From assembly GCA_002025645.1 (NCBI GenBank), contig CP018783.1, positions 496,001 to 560,000 on the forward strand: 64,000 bases of DNA. Reading direction: 5' to 3'. The notes under the pieces are model-generated. The model made no database searches and had not been told where the DNA came from. It saw only the letters and a program-made list of their open reading frames with translations. The DNA is from Curtobacterium pusillum. GTDB taxonomy: Bacteria; Actinomycetota; Actinomycetes; Actinomycetales; Microbacteriaceae. The first letter of the stretch is position 1; the number at the start of each line of letters is the position of its first letter. Made by a program: the position numbers and the translations under genes. This document shows, piece after piece, positions 16,513-25,664 of this stretch.

Positions 16513-16839
16513 TCAGTCGACCGGGACGGGGTCGTGCACGTCGACGTAGACCTCGCCGTCGCGGACCTCGACCCGGAAGACCGGGACGGGCTCGTACGCC
16601 GGGAAGTTCTGCGGTTTGCCGGTGGCCAGCGAGAACCTGGACCCGTGGGCCCAGCACTCGAGCGTGTCACCCTCGACGAACCCCTCCGCCAGGGAGATGT
16701 CCCCGTGGGTGCAGGTGTCGCCGATGGCGTGCACGGTCCCGGCGGAATCCTTCACGATGGCGACCGCGGTGCCGTCGACCACGGCGCGCATCGGGCTGTC
16801 CACCGCGATGTCCGCCTCGGCACAGACCTTCGTCGACAT
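16513..16839 (-). CDS. Rieske-type (non-heme) ferredoxin
   Basis: A 108-residue soluble Rieske protein. Cluster ligands are visible as CTHGD (Cys, His) near residue 46 and CWAHGSRF (Cys, His) near 66. It resembles the ferredoxin components of aromatic ring dioxygenases and NirD-like proteins, but it sits inside the suf operon between sufD and sufC, and its ATG overlaps the sufD TGA by 1 nt. It may supply electrons for cluster assembly; that role is inferred from position only. Confidence 0.9.
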   Translation of the reverse strand: MSTKVCAEADIAVDSPMRAVVDGTAVAIVKDSAGTVHAIGDTCTHGDISLAEGFVEGDTLECWAHGSRFSLATGKPQNFPAYEPVPVFRVEVRDGEVYVDVHDPVPVD

Positions 16840-18110
16840 CAGGCGTCGGCTGCTTCCGTCTCGGGCGCGACCTGCACGGTCCGCCCTTCCTGGAGCTCCT
16901 GCTCGACCGCGGCGATGAGGCGTTCCTCGAGCTCGGGGGCACCGATCTTCTGGATGACCTCGACGAGGAAGCCGAGCACGACGAGGCGACGTGCTTCCTC
17001 TTCCGGGATGCCACGGGACTGCAGGTAGAACAGCTGCTCGTCGTCGAAGCGGCCGGTCGCACTCGCGTGGCCGGCACCCTCGATGTTGCCCGTCTCGATC
17101 TCGAGGTTCGGGATGCTGTCCGCGCGCGTGCCGTCGGTGAGGACGAGGTTGCGGTTCTGCTCGTAGGAGTCCGTGCCGTCGCCGGCGCGCCCGATGAGCA
17201 CGTCGCCGATCCACACCGTGTGCGCGCCCTTGCCCTGCAGCGCGCCCTTGTAGTTGACCCGACCGCGCGTGTTCGGCGCGTCGTGGTTCACGTAGACCTG
17301 CTGCTCGATGTACTGCCCGGCGTCGGCGAAGTACACGCCGTACATCTCGGTGTCGGCACCCTGCGCACCGAGGTGCGTCGAGGGGTTGACCCGGATGACG
17401 TCGCCGCCGAGCGAGACCACGACGTGCTTCAGGAAGGCGTCGCGGCCGACCTCGGCGAAGTGCGTCGAGACGTGCACGGCGTCGTCGTCCCAGTCCTGCA
17501 GGCTGACCACCGTGAGGCGGGCGCCGTCCTGGACGACGATCTCGACGTTCTCGCTGAGGAGTGCCGAGCCGCGGTTGTCGAGCACGACGATGCCCTGGGC
17601 GTGCGCCTCGGCCGTGATGACCGTGTGCGCCGCGCGGGGCTGGGTGCCGAAGTCGGACCGGGTGATCGTGATGAACTCGTGCGCCTCGGTCGCCTTCACC
17701 GTGACGGCCAGCACGGCGTCACGGGCGGTCCAGGCCGCGGCGGCGGCACGGTCCTCGGGGAGCCCGGCGGAGCCGACGCGCGGGTCGTCGCTGCGACCCC
17801 ACTCGACGTCGGCGCCGTCCGACTGGCGGGCGAGGAACGGGTAGGCGGATCCGTCGAGGCCGCCGTCGAGCAGCGGCTGGAGCTTCGCGAGGGGCGCGAA
17901 CTTCCAGTTGACCTCGCGCCCCGTGACGGTCGGGAACGCCTCGACGTCACCCGACTGGAACCGCTCGGAGCGGGTCTGGACCGGGATGGACTTGTCGGGG
18001 GCGTCCCAGCCGCCGTCGGAGTGCGCCTTCGCGCCGTGCTGTGCGGTGCCCGTCGCGGCGGTGGCCGGCTCGATCGGCTGGTCGATGTGGGGAGGGGTGG
18101 AGCTGGACAT
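16839..18110 (-). CDS. sufD: Fe-S assembly scaffold protein SufD
   Basis: 423 residues. The C-terminal SUF core carries NTRGRVNYKGALQGKGAHTVWIGDVLI, then SIPNLEIETGNIEGAGHASATGRFDDEQLFYLQSRGI, the region conserved in SufB/SufD with the dimerisation beta-helix. The N-terminal 60 residues are low in conservation. It pairs with SufB and SufC. It begins 3 nt after the sufB stop. Confidence 0.94.
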   Translation of the reverse strand: MSSSTPPHIDQPIEPATAATGTAQHGAKAHSDGGWDAPDKSIPVQTRSERFQSGDVEAFPTVTGREVNWKFAPLAKLQPLLDGGLDGSAYPFLARQSDGADVEWGRSDDPRVGSAGLPEDRAAAAAWTARDAVLAVTVKATEAHEFITITRSDFGTQPRAAHTVITAEAHAQGIVVLDNRGSALLSENVEIVVQDGARLTVVSLQDWDDDAVHVSTHFAEVGRDAFLKHVVVSLGGDVIRVNPSTHLGAQGADTEMYGVYFADAGQYIEQQVYVNHDAPNTRGRVNYKGALQGKGAHTVWIGDVLIGRAGDGTDSYEQNRNLVLTDGTRADSIPNLEIETGNIEGAGHASATGRFDDEQLFYLQSRGIPEEEARRLVVLGFLVEVIQKIGAPELEERLIAAVEQELQEGRTVQVAPETEAADA

Positions 18111-19529
18111 CTAGCCGACGGATCCTTCCATGCTCATCTCGATGAGCTTGTTGAGTTCGAGTGCGTACTCCATCGGGAGCTCGCGGGCGATCGGCTCGAT
18201 GAAGCCGCGGACGATCATCGCCATCGCCTCGTCCTCGGGCATGCCGCGGGACATCAGGTAGAACAGCTGCTCCTCGCTCACGCGGGAGACCGTGGCCTCG
18301 TGCCCGAGCTGGACGTCGTCGACGCGGATGTCGATCGCCGGGTACGTGTCGCTCCGGCTGATGGTGTCGACCAGCAGCGCGTCGCATCGCACGGTGTTCG
18401 CCGCGTGGTGGGCTGCCGGGTCGACCCGGACCTCACCGCGGTAGCCCGCGCGACCGCCGCCACGGGCGATCGACTTCGAGACGATCGACGACGTCGTGTA
18501 CGGCGCCATGTGGATCATCTTCGCGCCGGCGTCCTGGTGCTGACCGGGGCCGGCGAAGGCCACGGAGAGCGTCTCGCCCTTGGCGTGCTCACCGGCGAGG
18601 TAGATCGACGGGTACTTCATCGTCACCTTCGAGCCGATGTTGCCGTCGATCCACTCCATCGTCGCGCCCTCGTGCGCGATCGCACGCTTGGTGACGAGGT
18701 TGTAGACGTTGTTCGACCAGTTCTGGATCGTCGTGTAGCGAACGCGGGCGTTCTTCTTCACGATGATCTCGACGACGGCCGAGTGCAGGGAGTCCGACTT
18801 GTAGATCGGGGCGGTGCAGCCCTCGATGTAGTGGACGTAGGAGTCCTCGTCCGCGATGATCAGCGTCCGCTCGAACTGGCCCATGTTCTCGGTGTTGATG
18901 CGGAAGTAGGCCTGCAGCGGGATCTCGACGTGCACGCCCTTCGGGACGTAGACGAACGAGCCGCCGGACCAGACGGCCGTGTTCAGTGCGGCGAACTTGT
19001 TGTCGCCGGCCGGGATCACGGTGCCGAAGTACTCCTCGAAGATCTCGGGGTGCTCGCGGAGTGCCGTGTCGGTGTCCATGAAGATGACACCCTGCTGCTC
19101 CAGGTCCTCGCGGATCTGGTGGTACACGACCTCGGACTCGTACTGGGCGGCGACGCCGGCGACGAGGCGCTGACGCTCGGCCTCGGGGATGCCGAGCTTC
19201 TCGTAGGTCGCGCGGATGTCCTCGGGGAGGTCCTCCCACGACTGCGCCTGCTTCTCGGTGGAGCGCACGAAGTACTTGATGTTGTCGAAGTCGATGCCCG
19301 TCAGGTCGGCACCCCACGTCGGCATCGGCTTGCGGCCGAAGAGCTGGAGGCCCTTGAGGCGGTTCTTGAGCATCCACTCGGGCTCGGACTTGAGGTTCGA
19401 GATGTCGGTCACGACCTCTTCCGAGATGCCGCGGCGCGCAGAGGCGCCGGCCGAGTCGGAGTCGGACCAGCCGAACTCGTATTGGCCGAGCCCTTCGAGC
19501 TCGGGACGGTCGATGAGCACGTCGGACAT
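18111..19529 (-). CDS. sufB: Fe-S assembly scaffold protein SufB
   Basis: A 472-residue core scaffold of the SUF system. Recognisable segments are [42 protein letters not shown], and the cluster-site region FEGCTAPIY-like [21 protein letters not shown] with its Cys. It ends with the shared [14 protein letters not shown]. It has no intein, unlike the M. tuberculosis protein. ATG 19529 is preceded by AACGAGGAG; an upstream in-frame start is ignored for lack of a ribosome site. First gene of the operon. The SufR repressor gene found upstream in other actinobacteria is absent. Confidence 0.95.
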   Translation of the reverse strand: MSDVLIDRPELEGLGQYEFGWSDSDSAGASARRGISEEVVTDISNLKSEPEWMLKNRLKGLQLFGRKPMPTWGADLTGIDFDNIKYFVRSTEKQAQSWEDLPEDIRATYEKLGIPEAERQRLVAGVAAQYESEVVYHQIREDLEQQGVIFMDTDTALREHPEIFEEYFGTVIPAGDNKFAALNTAVWSGGSFVYVPKGVHVEIPLQAYFRINTENMGQFERTLIIADEDSYVHYIEGCTAPIYKSDSLHSAVVEIIVKKNARVRYTTIQNWSNNVYNLVTKRAIAHEGATMEWIDGNIGSKVTMKYPSIYLAGEHAKGETLSVAFAGPGQHQDAGAKMIHMAPYTTSSIVSKSIARGGGRAGYRGEVRVDPAAHHAANTVRCDALLVDTISRSDTYPAIDIRVDDVQLGHEATVSRVSEEQLFYLMSRGMPEDEAMAMIVRGFIEPIARELPMEYALELNKLIEMSMEGSVG

Positions 19530-19721
19530 GGTCTCCTCGTTTCCTTCTCGCGGCAGCGTTCTGGGTGTCAACCCGTGGCGTCTGGACGCCATTCCACCGC
19601 AGACCGCCGACATGGTGTTTCGTGCACGGCGGACACGGTGTTGCTCCCTCGCAACGTCGATGGTTCCACGCAGTCCTGGGCGTGAGCGGCGATCTCGGAC
19701 CTTTCGGAGCCGGCGCCTGCC

Positions 19722-19727
19722 TAGACT
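19722..19727 (+). promoter_or_regulatory. -10 box of ctaA
   Basis: TAGACT lies about 66 nt before the ctaA start, within the divergent sufB/ctaA gap. The leader carries AGGAAGG as ribosome site. Confidence 0.35.
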
Positions 19728-19793
19728 TGACTGCTGCTGAACCCTCGAATCCTACAGGTTCGCTGCACGGAACAACAGGAAGGCACCACCCTC

Positions 19794-20768
19794 GTGACTC
19801 GCGTCGGATCCCCCGTCGACCAGGACGTCCGCTCCCAGCGCTGGTGGTCGCTCCCCCGCATCGTCGACCAGCGCGTCGTCGTGCTGGCCTGGGCGTCCTT
19901 CGTGGTCGAGGTGATCCTCATCGGCACCGGCGGGCTCGTCCGGCTCACGGCGTCGGGGCTCGGGTGCCCGACCTGGCCGAAGTGCACCGCGGATTCACTG
20001 GTCTCCACGCCGGAGATGGGCATCCACGGCGTCATCGAGTTCGGCAACCGACTGCTCACCTTCGTGCTCGTCGTCGTGGCCATCGCGATGTTCCTGCTCG
20101 TCGTCCGGATGCGACGCACGCGTCCGGAACTGTTCTGGCTGGCATTCGCCCAGGGCGCAGCGATCCCGGTGCAGGCCGTCATCGGCGGCATCAGCGTCAA
20201 GACGAACCTGAACCCCTTCGTCGTCGGGCTGCACTTCGTCGTCTCCGCTGCGCTCACCTCGGTGACCGCGGCACTCGTCTACCGGGCGATGCGCGGGCCG
20301 CGCACCGCGGACAGGATCGTCCCCCGCTGGTACCGCGGCGTCGTCGGCGGCACCATCGCCGCGGTCGTCGTGACCGTGCTCGTGGGCATCCTCACGACGG
20401 GCAGCGGCCCGCACGCCGGCGCGGACGAGGCGGTCGACGGCGGACGCCTGCACCGTACCGGGTTCGACCCGGCCGTCATGGAGCACCTGCACGCCGTGCC
20501 CGCGTACGTCCTCTTCGCGTTGACCCTGGTGCTCGTCGTCGGCGCGGTCCGCCTGCGCCTGTCGAGCAAGTGGGCACTGCTGCTCCTGGTCGTCGAGTTC
20601 GTCCAGATCGCGGTCGGCCTCACGCAGGCCCGCACCGGGTTGCCGGTCGGACTCGTCGGCACCCACATGGTCCTGGCCGGGCTCCTCGTCGGCGCGACGA
20701 CCGTGGTGGCGCTCTCCACGCGCGGCACGGCCGGCCGCCAGGCCGTCCGGGAGCCGATCGCGGGCTGA
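19794..20768 (+). CDS. ctaA: heme A synthase (COX15/CtaA)
   Basis: A 324-residue, roughly eight-helix membrane protein that oxidises heme O to heme A for aa3-type oxidase. The N-terminal region LIGTGGLVRLTASGLGCPTWPKC is the family hallmark. His ligands lie in HGVIEFGNR and HFVVSA in the first half, then EHLHAVPAY and GTHM in the second. The GTG start is placed by AGGAAGG about 10 nt upstream. It is divergent from sufB and convergent with ctaB, with a perfect palindrome after its stop. Confidence 0.93.
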   Translation: MTRVGSPVDQDVRSQRWWSLPRIVDQRVVVLAWASFVVEVILIGTGGLVRLTASGLGCPTWPKCTADSLVSTPEMGIHGVIEFGNRLLTFVLVVVAIAMFLLVVRMRRTRPELFWLAFAQGAAIPVQAVIGGISVKTNLNPFVVGLHFVVSAALTSVTAALVYRAMRGPRTADRIVPRWYRGVVGGTIAAVVVTVLVGILTTGSGPHAGADEAVDGGRLHRTGFDPAVMEHLHAVPAYVLFALTLVLVVGAVRLRLSSKWALLLLVVEFVQIAVGLTQARTGLPVGLVGTHMVLAGLLVGATTVVALSTRGTAGRQAVREPIAG

Positions 20769-20790
20769 CGCCCCGCACCACGCGGTCTCC

Positions 20791-20824
20791 GACGTCCCAC
20801 CTGTCGATCGACAGGTGGGACGTC
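20791..20824. terminator. perfect 34-bp palindromic terminator between ctaA and ctaB
   Basis: Left arm GACGTCCCACCTGTCGA with its exact complement. It begins 22 bp after the ctaA stop and can serve both convergent genes. Confidence 0.65.
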
Positions 20825-20852
20825 GTGCTCCGCGCGCCACGCGACCAGAGGG

Positions 20853-20896
20853 CGGACTGGAGGCACGGTGCGGGCCCGCCCCGTGCCTCCAGGCCG
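20853..20896. repeat. 44-bp palindrome (GGAGGCGCGG family)
   Basis: Arms CGGACTGGAGGCACGG and CCGTGCCTCCAGGCCG around a self-complementary GGGCCC core. The arm change GCG to CAC is matched on the other side (GTG). It lies on the ctaB side of the ctaA/ctaB gap. Confidence 0.7.
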
Positions 20897-20950
20897 GTGG
20901 GTGGTCGCGTCGAGACCCCGCGGAGCGCGCGAGACGCCGCCCGGGAGCGA

Positions 20951-21892
20951 CTAGAAGGTGAAGACCTGCGGCAGCAGCGGGTCGATGCCCACGGCGATGA
21001 ACAGCAGCGTCAGGTACGTGATCGAGCTGTGGAAGACGCGCATCGGCTGCACGTGCTCCACGTGCTGGATCGCCCGCGAGTACAGGCGGTGCGACTCGAC
21101 GACGAACCAGATGCCGCCGGCCAGCGCGACGACCGTGTAGAGGGGGCCCATGTGCGCGACCGGGATGAGCAGCAGCGAGCAGACGAGCGTCGCCCACGCG
21201 TAGAGGACGACCTGCAGGCCGACGACCGTGCGGCCGCGGACCACGGCGAGCATCGGGACGTCGGCGGCGTCGTAGTCGTCGCGGTACTTCATCGACAGCG
21301 GCCAGTAGTGCGGCGGCGTCCAGAGGAAGATCACCATGAAGAGGATGACCGGCGCCCAGGTCAGCGACCCGGTGACGCCCGCCCAGCCGATGAGCACGGG
21401 CATGCAGCCGGCCGACCCGCCCCAGACGATGTTCTGCGGCGTGCGGCGCTTGAGCCACAGCGTGTAGACGAACACGTAGATGAGGATCGCGATGACGCTC
21501 AGCGCCGCGGCGAGCCAGTTCACGAGGAAGCCGAGCACCGCGGTGGACGCGACCCCGAGGACCCACGAGAACACCAGGGCCTCACGGTCGGAGAGCTCGC
21601 CGGTGACGAGCGGACGCGTGCTCGTGCGCTTCATCAGCCGGTCGATGTCGCGGTCGATGTAGCAGTTGAACGCCGAGGCGGACCCGGCCGACATCGCGCC
21701 GCCGAGCATCGTCCAGAACACGAGCCACAGGTCCGGCACCCCGCGCTCGGCGAGGAACATCGTCGGCGCCGTGGTGACGAGCAGCAGCTCCATGACCCGC
21801 GGCTTCGTCAGCGAGACGTAGGCACGCACCTTGCGCGACAGCGTCGAGCGGGGTCGATCGGTGTCGGGCCGGGTCACGGTGGCAGTCGGCAA
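20951..21892 (-). CDS. ctaB: protoheme IX farnesyltransferase (heme O synthase)
   Basis: A 313-residue UbiA-superfamily membrane prenyltransferase that adds farnesyl to heme B. The Asp-rich motif [15 protein letters not shown] is near residue 76, followed by about eight further helices; the second conserved loop is [13 protein letters not shown] near 202. Together with ctaA it makes heme A. I place the start at a TTG (21892) because GAGG lies 5 nt upstream. A GTG at 21877 is an alternative with a poorer ribosome site. A TAAACT box sits about 98 nt upstream. Confidence 0.93.
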   Translation of the reverse strand: MPTATVTRPDTDRPRSTLSRKVRAYVSLTKPRVMELLLVTTAPTMFLAERGVPDLWLVFWTMLGGAMSAGSASAFNCYIDRDIDRLMKRTSTRPLVTGELSDREALVFSWVLGVASTAVLGFLVNWLAAALSVIAILIYVFVYTLWLKRRTPQNIVWGGSAGCMPVLIGWAGVTGSLTWAPVILFMVIFLWTPPHYWPLSMKYRDDYDAADVPMLAVVRGRTVVGLQVVLYAWATLVCSLLLIPVAHMGPLYTVVALAGGIWFVVESHRLYSRAIQHVEHVQPMRVFHSSITYLTLLFIAVGIDPLLPQVFTF

Positions 21893-22301
21893 GGGAACCT
21901 CAGTCTGTTCGCGTCAGCTCACACGCTCGGTGGACGGCTCCGTCGTCGTCGGGGCGTGCGTCGACCCGGAATGCTCACGGGTCCCGGACAGTTTACGTGA
22001 TGGAGGCGCTGCGATGATGCCCCGCCCCGCCATCCGGACCGAAGTCACCCACCGACACGCCCGGCCGACGGCGGGTCCTCCTGACGACGAGTGAACAACC
22101 GGCGTCACCTGAACACCCTCTGAGTGCATGGTCACTATGCTGGAGTCGCCCTCCCGCAGTGCGTGCCCCGATGACGTCGGCCGCGAAGAGCCGGTCGGCC
22201 GCCGCGAGACGGCGACCCGACGAAGGCCCCGGGATGGCGATCATGTCCGTGCGATGGCACGAGCCCTCGCACATGTCGCATCAAGAAGGGTCAACATCCA
22301 A
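21893..22301. other. divergent ctaB/tkt control region, no gene seen
   Basis: This 409-bp gap holds no convincing coding frame. On the minus strand TAAACT (21990-21995) is a candidate -10 for ctaB. On the plus strand TATGCT (22136-22141) is a candidate -10 for the pentose-phosphate operon, which would give tkt a leader of about 155 nt. Neither has a clear -35 box. The long tkt leader contrasts with the leaderless neighbours. Confidence 0.4.
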
Positions 22302-24395
22302 GTGGCTGAATTCACCTGGGACGCCATCGACAGGAAGGCCGTCGACACGGCCCGCGTACTCGCCGCCGACTCGGTCGAGGCCGCCGGCAACGGTCACCCC
22401 GGCACCGCGATGAGCCTCGCGCCGGTCGCCCACCTGCTCTTCCAGAAGGTGATGCGTCGCGACCCCAGCGACTCCACCTGGATCGGCCGCGACCGCTTCA
22501 TCCTCTCCGCCGGTCACGCCTCGATCCTCCAGTACGTGCAGTTCTACCTGCACGGCTACGGCCTCGAGCTCGAGGACCTCCAGCACCTCCGCAAGTGGGG
22601 CTCGAAGACCCCGGGTCACCCGGAGTACGGCCACACCGACGGTGTCGAGATCACCACCGGCCCGCTCGGCCAGGGCCTCGCCTCGGCCGTGGGCTTCGGC
22701 TACGCGCAGCGCTTCGAGCGCGGCCTTTTCGACCCGGAGACCGCCGACGGCGAATCGCCGTTCGACCACTTCACCTACGTGATCGCCGGTGACGGCGACA
22801 TGCAGGAGGGCGTCACGAACGAGGCCGCGAGCCTCGCCGGCCGCCAGCAGCTCGGTCGCCTGGTCGTCTTCTACGACTCGAACCAGATCTCGATCGAGGA
22901 CGACACCGACATCTCCTTCTCGGAGAGCGTCCCGGACCGCTACGAGGCGCTCGGCTGGCACGTCCAGACCGTCGACTGGAAGAAGACGGGCGAGTACTCG
23001 GAGGACGTCGAGTCCCTCTTCGCCGCGGTCGAGGCCGCCAAGGCCGTCACCGACAAGCCGTCGCTCATCGTCCTCAAGACGATCATCGGCTGGCCGTCGC
23101 CGACCAAGCAGAACTCCGGCAAGATCCACGGCTCCGCCCTCGGTGGCGAGGAACTGAAGGGCCTCAAGGAGGTCCTCGGCTTCGACCCCGAGCAGACCTT
23201 CCACGTCGACCCCGAGGTGCTCGAGTACACCCGCGGCGCCGTCGCCAAGGGCCAGGCGGAGCACGCCGAGTGGCAGAAGACCTTCGACGCGTGGACCGCG
23301 GCCAACCCGGAGAAGAAGACGCTCCTCGACCGAATCAACGCCGGCGAGCTCCCCGAGGGCCTCGAGGAAGCCCTCCCGGTCTTCCCGACCGAGAAGGCCG
23401 TCTCGACCCGTGCCGCCTCCGGCAAGGTCATCAACGCCATCGCGCCGCTCATGCCCGAGTTCTGGGGCGGTTCGGCCGACCTCGCCGAGTCGAACCTGAC
23501 CACGATCGAGGGCGCCAAGTCCTTCGGTCCGGTCGAGGCCTCGACCAAGGCGTGGAGCACCGACCCGTACGGCCGCGTGCTGCACTTCGGCATCCGCGAG
23601 CACGCGATGGGCTCGATCCTCTCCGGCATCGTCCTGCACGGGAACACCCGCCCCTTCGGCGGCACGTTCCTCATCTTCAGCGACTACATGCGCCCGGCGG
23701 TTCGTCTCGCCGCGCTCATGCAGGCGCCGGCGATCTACGTCTGGACGCACGACTCCGTCGCCCTCGGCGAGGACGGCCCGACGCACCAGCCGATCGAGCA
23801 GCTCAGCGCCCTCCGCGCGATCCCGGGTCTGGACGTCGTCCGCCCCGCCGACGCCAACGAGGTCGCGTACGCCTGGCTCGAGATGCTCAAGCACAAGGAC
23901 CGCCCGGCCGGCATCGCGCTGAGCCGCCAGAACCTCCCCGTCTTCGAGCGTGGCGAGGGTGACGCCTCCGGTGAGGTCTTCGCCTCGGCGAAGAACGTCG
24001 CCAAGGGTGCGTACATCCTGGCCGAGGCGCCGAACGGCACCCCGGACGTGATCCTCATCGCGACCGGTTCCGAGGTCCAGATCGCCGTCGAGGCCCGCGA
24101 GCAGCTCAAGGCCGAGGGCATCAACGCCCGCGTCGTGAGCGCCCCGTCCCTCGAGTGGTTCCGCGCCCAGTCCGAGAACTACCAGGACCAGGTGCTCCCG
24201 AAGGACGTCACCGCCCGCGTGTCGGTCGAGGCCGGCATCGCCATGAGCTGGCGCGACATCGTCGGCGACAAGGGCCGCAGCGTCTCGATCGAGCACTTCG
24301 GTGCCTCGGCCGACTACCAGACGCTGTTCAAGGAGTTCGGCTTCACGACGGAGCACGTCGTGGCCGCCGCGAAGGAATCCCTCGCGGCTTCCTGA
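22302..24395 (+). CDS. tkt: transketolase
   Basis: A 697-residue thiamine-diphosphate enzyme transferring two-carbon units between sugar phosphates. The N-terminal domain has [13 protein letters not shown] near residue 30 and the ThDP motif GDGDMQEGV near 162. The central domain carries [13 protein letters not shown] with the catalytic Glu near 430, then [19 protein letters not shown]. Length is normal. The GTG start is chosen from AAGAAGGG about 11 nt upstream; an open frame reaching 22128 is probably leader. First gene of the tkt-tal-pgi-zwf-opcA-pgl cluster. Confidence 0.95.
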   Translation: MAEFTWDAIDRKAVDTARVLAADSVEAAGNGHPGTAMSLAPVAHLLFQKVMRRDPSDSTWIGRDRFILSAGHASILQYVQFYLHGYGLELEDLQHLRKWGSKTPGHPEYGHTDGVEITTGPLGQGLASAVGFGYAQRFERGLFDPETADGESPFDHFTYVIAGDGDMQEGVTNEAASLAGRQQLGRLVVFYDSNQISIEDDTDISFSESVPDRYEALGWHVQTVDWKKTGEYSEDVESLFAAVEAAKAVTDKPSLIVLKTIIGWPSPTKQNSGKIHGSALGGEELKGLKEVLGFDPEQTFHVDPEVLEYTRGAVAKGQAEHAEWQKTFDAWTAANPEKKTLLDRINAGELPEGLEEALPVFPTEKAVSTRAASGKVINAIAPLMPEFWGGSADLAESNLTTIEGAKSFGPVEASTKAWSTDPYGRVLHFGIREHAMGSILSGIVLHGNTRPFGGTFLIFSDYMRPAVRLAALMQAPAIYVWTHDSVALGEDGPTHQPIEQLSALRAIPGLDVVRPADANEVAYAWLEMLKHKDRPAGIALSRQNLPVFERGEGDASGEVFASAKNVAKGAYILAEAPNGTPDVILIATGSEVQIAVEAREQLKAEGINARVVSAPSLEWFRAQSENYQDQVLPKDVTARVSVEAGIAMSWRDIVGDKGRSVSIEHFGASADYQTLFKEFGFTTEHVVAAAKESLAAS

Positions 24396-24402
24396 CCCAC
24401 CG

Positions 24403-24434
24403 AGGGCCGGGTCCGGTTCGCCGGATCCGGCCCT
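24403..24434 (+). terminator. hairpin after tkt
   Basis: A 14-bp stem (AGGGCCGGGTCCGG with one G-U pair) around a TTCG loop, 7 nt after the tkt stop and followed by TCCTCC. It may attenuate transcription into tal or stabilise tkt mRNA. Confidence 0.55.
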
Positions 24435-24438
24435 TCCT

Positions 24439-24476
24439 CCGGGAGGCGCGGCTCGGCCCCGCCACGCGCCTCCCGG
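24439..24476. repeat. palindrome of the GGAGGCGCGG family between tkt and tal
   Basis: Arms CCGGGAGGCGCG and CGCGCCTCCCGG around a GGCTCGGCCCC loop. It directly follows the tkt hairpin, so two stem-loops lie in tandem. Confidence 0.6.
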
Positions 24477-24551
24477 TCCCCCAGACCCCGACTTCACGGC
24501 CCCCGTCACCTCCACGACGTCGGCCAGTCGATGAAAGAAGAAGAGAAACAC

Positions 24552-25664
24552 ATGGCTGAGAACACCCCCACCGCCGCCCTCTCCGCGGCCGGCGTGAGCA
24601 TCTGGCTCGACGACCTCTCCCGCGAGCTCCTCGAGACCGGCAAGCTCGAGTCCCTCATCGCCGAGAAGAACGTCGTCGGCGTCACCACGAACCCGACGAT
24701 CTTCGCCTCGGCCCTCGCCAAGGGCGAGCGCTACGACGCGCAGGTCAAGGAGCTCGCAGCCGCGGGCACCGAGGTGACTGACGCGATCTTCGAGATCACC
24801 ACCCAGGACGTCGCGAACGCCTCCGACGTCTTCAAGCCGCTCTACGACTCGACGAACGGCTTCGACGGCCGCGTGTCGATCGAGGTCGAGCCGGGCCTCG
24901 CCCACGAGACCGCGAAGACCATCGAGCAGGCGAAGTTCCTGTTCGACAAGGTCGGTCGCGAGAACGTCCTCATCAAGATCCCGGCGACCGTCGAGGGCCT
25001 CGAGGCCATCACCGAGGTCATCGCCGCCGGCATCTCGGTCAACGTCACCCTGATCTTCTCGCTCGAGCGCTACCGCGCCGTCATCGACGCCTACCTCGGT
25101 GGGCTCGAGAAGGCCAAGGCCGCCGGCCACGACCTCTCGAAGATCCACTCGGTCGCGTCCTTCTTCGTGTCGCGCGTCGACTCCGAGATCGACAAGCGCC
25201 TCGACGCCGTCGGCACCGACGAGGCCAAGGCCCTCAAGTCGAAGGCCGGCATCGCCAACGCGCAGCTCGCCTACCAGGTGTTCGAGCAGGCGTTCGCGTC
25301 CGAGCGTGCCGCCGGCCTGCTCGAGGCCGGTGCCAACCCGCAGCGCCCGCTCTGGGCCTCGACCGGCGTCAAGGACCCGTCGCTCCCCGACACCCTGTAC
25401 GTGACGCAGCTCGTCGCGCCGCAGACGGTGAACACCATGCCGGGCAAGACGCTCGACGCGACGTTCGACCACGCCGAGATCACGGGCGACACCATCACCG
25501 GTTCCTACGCCGAGGCGCAGGGCGTCCTCGACCAGCTCGCCGCCGCGGGCATCGACTACGACGACGTCGTGGCGCTGCTCGAGAAGGAGGGCGTGGACAA
25601 GTTCAACGTGTCGTGGGGCGAGCTCGTCGACACCGTCAAGACCGCCCTCGAGGGCGCCAAGTAG
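24552..25664 (+). CDS. tal: transaldolase
   Basis: A 370-residue class I transaldolase moving a dihydroxyacetone unit between sugar phosphates. [15 protein letters not shown] near residue 38 and [13 protein letters not shown] near 140 (Schiff-base Lys) identify it, with [12 protein letters not shown] after. Length and sequence are of the actinobacterial/cyanobacterial type, which is fused to Pgi in some bacteria. A purine-rich leader GAAAGAAGAAGAG precedes the ATG. The TAG stop overlaps the pgi GTG by 1 nt. Confidence 0.95.
   Translation: MAENTPTAALSAAGVSIWLDDLSRELLETGKLESLIAEKNVVGVTTNPTIFASALAKGERYDAQVKELAAAGTEVTDAIFEITTQDVANASDVFKPLYDSTNGFDGRVSIEVEPGLAHETAKTIEQAKFLFDKVGRENVLIKIPATVEGLEAITEVIAAGISVNVTLIFSLERYRAVIDAYLGGLEKAKAAGHDLSKIHSVASFFVSRVDSEIDKRLDAVGTDEAKALKSKAGIANAQLAYQVFEQAFASERAAGLLEAGANPQRPLWASTGVKDPSLPDTLYVTQLVAPQTVNTMPGKTLDATFDHAEITGDTITGSYAEAQGVLDQLAAAGIDYDDVVALLEKEGVDKFNVSWGELVDTVKTALEGAK

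Noticed and set aside
16500-19685. A 3.2-kb plus-strand open frame opposite the suf operon
   Set aside because: Same antisense artefact of high GC; SufB, SufD and the Rieske protein on the other strand have clear family motifs.
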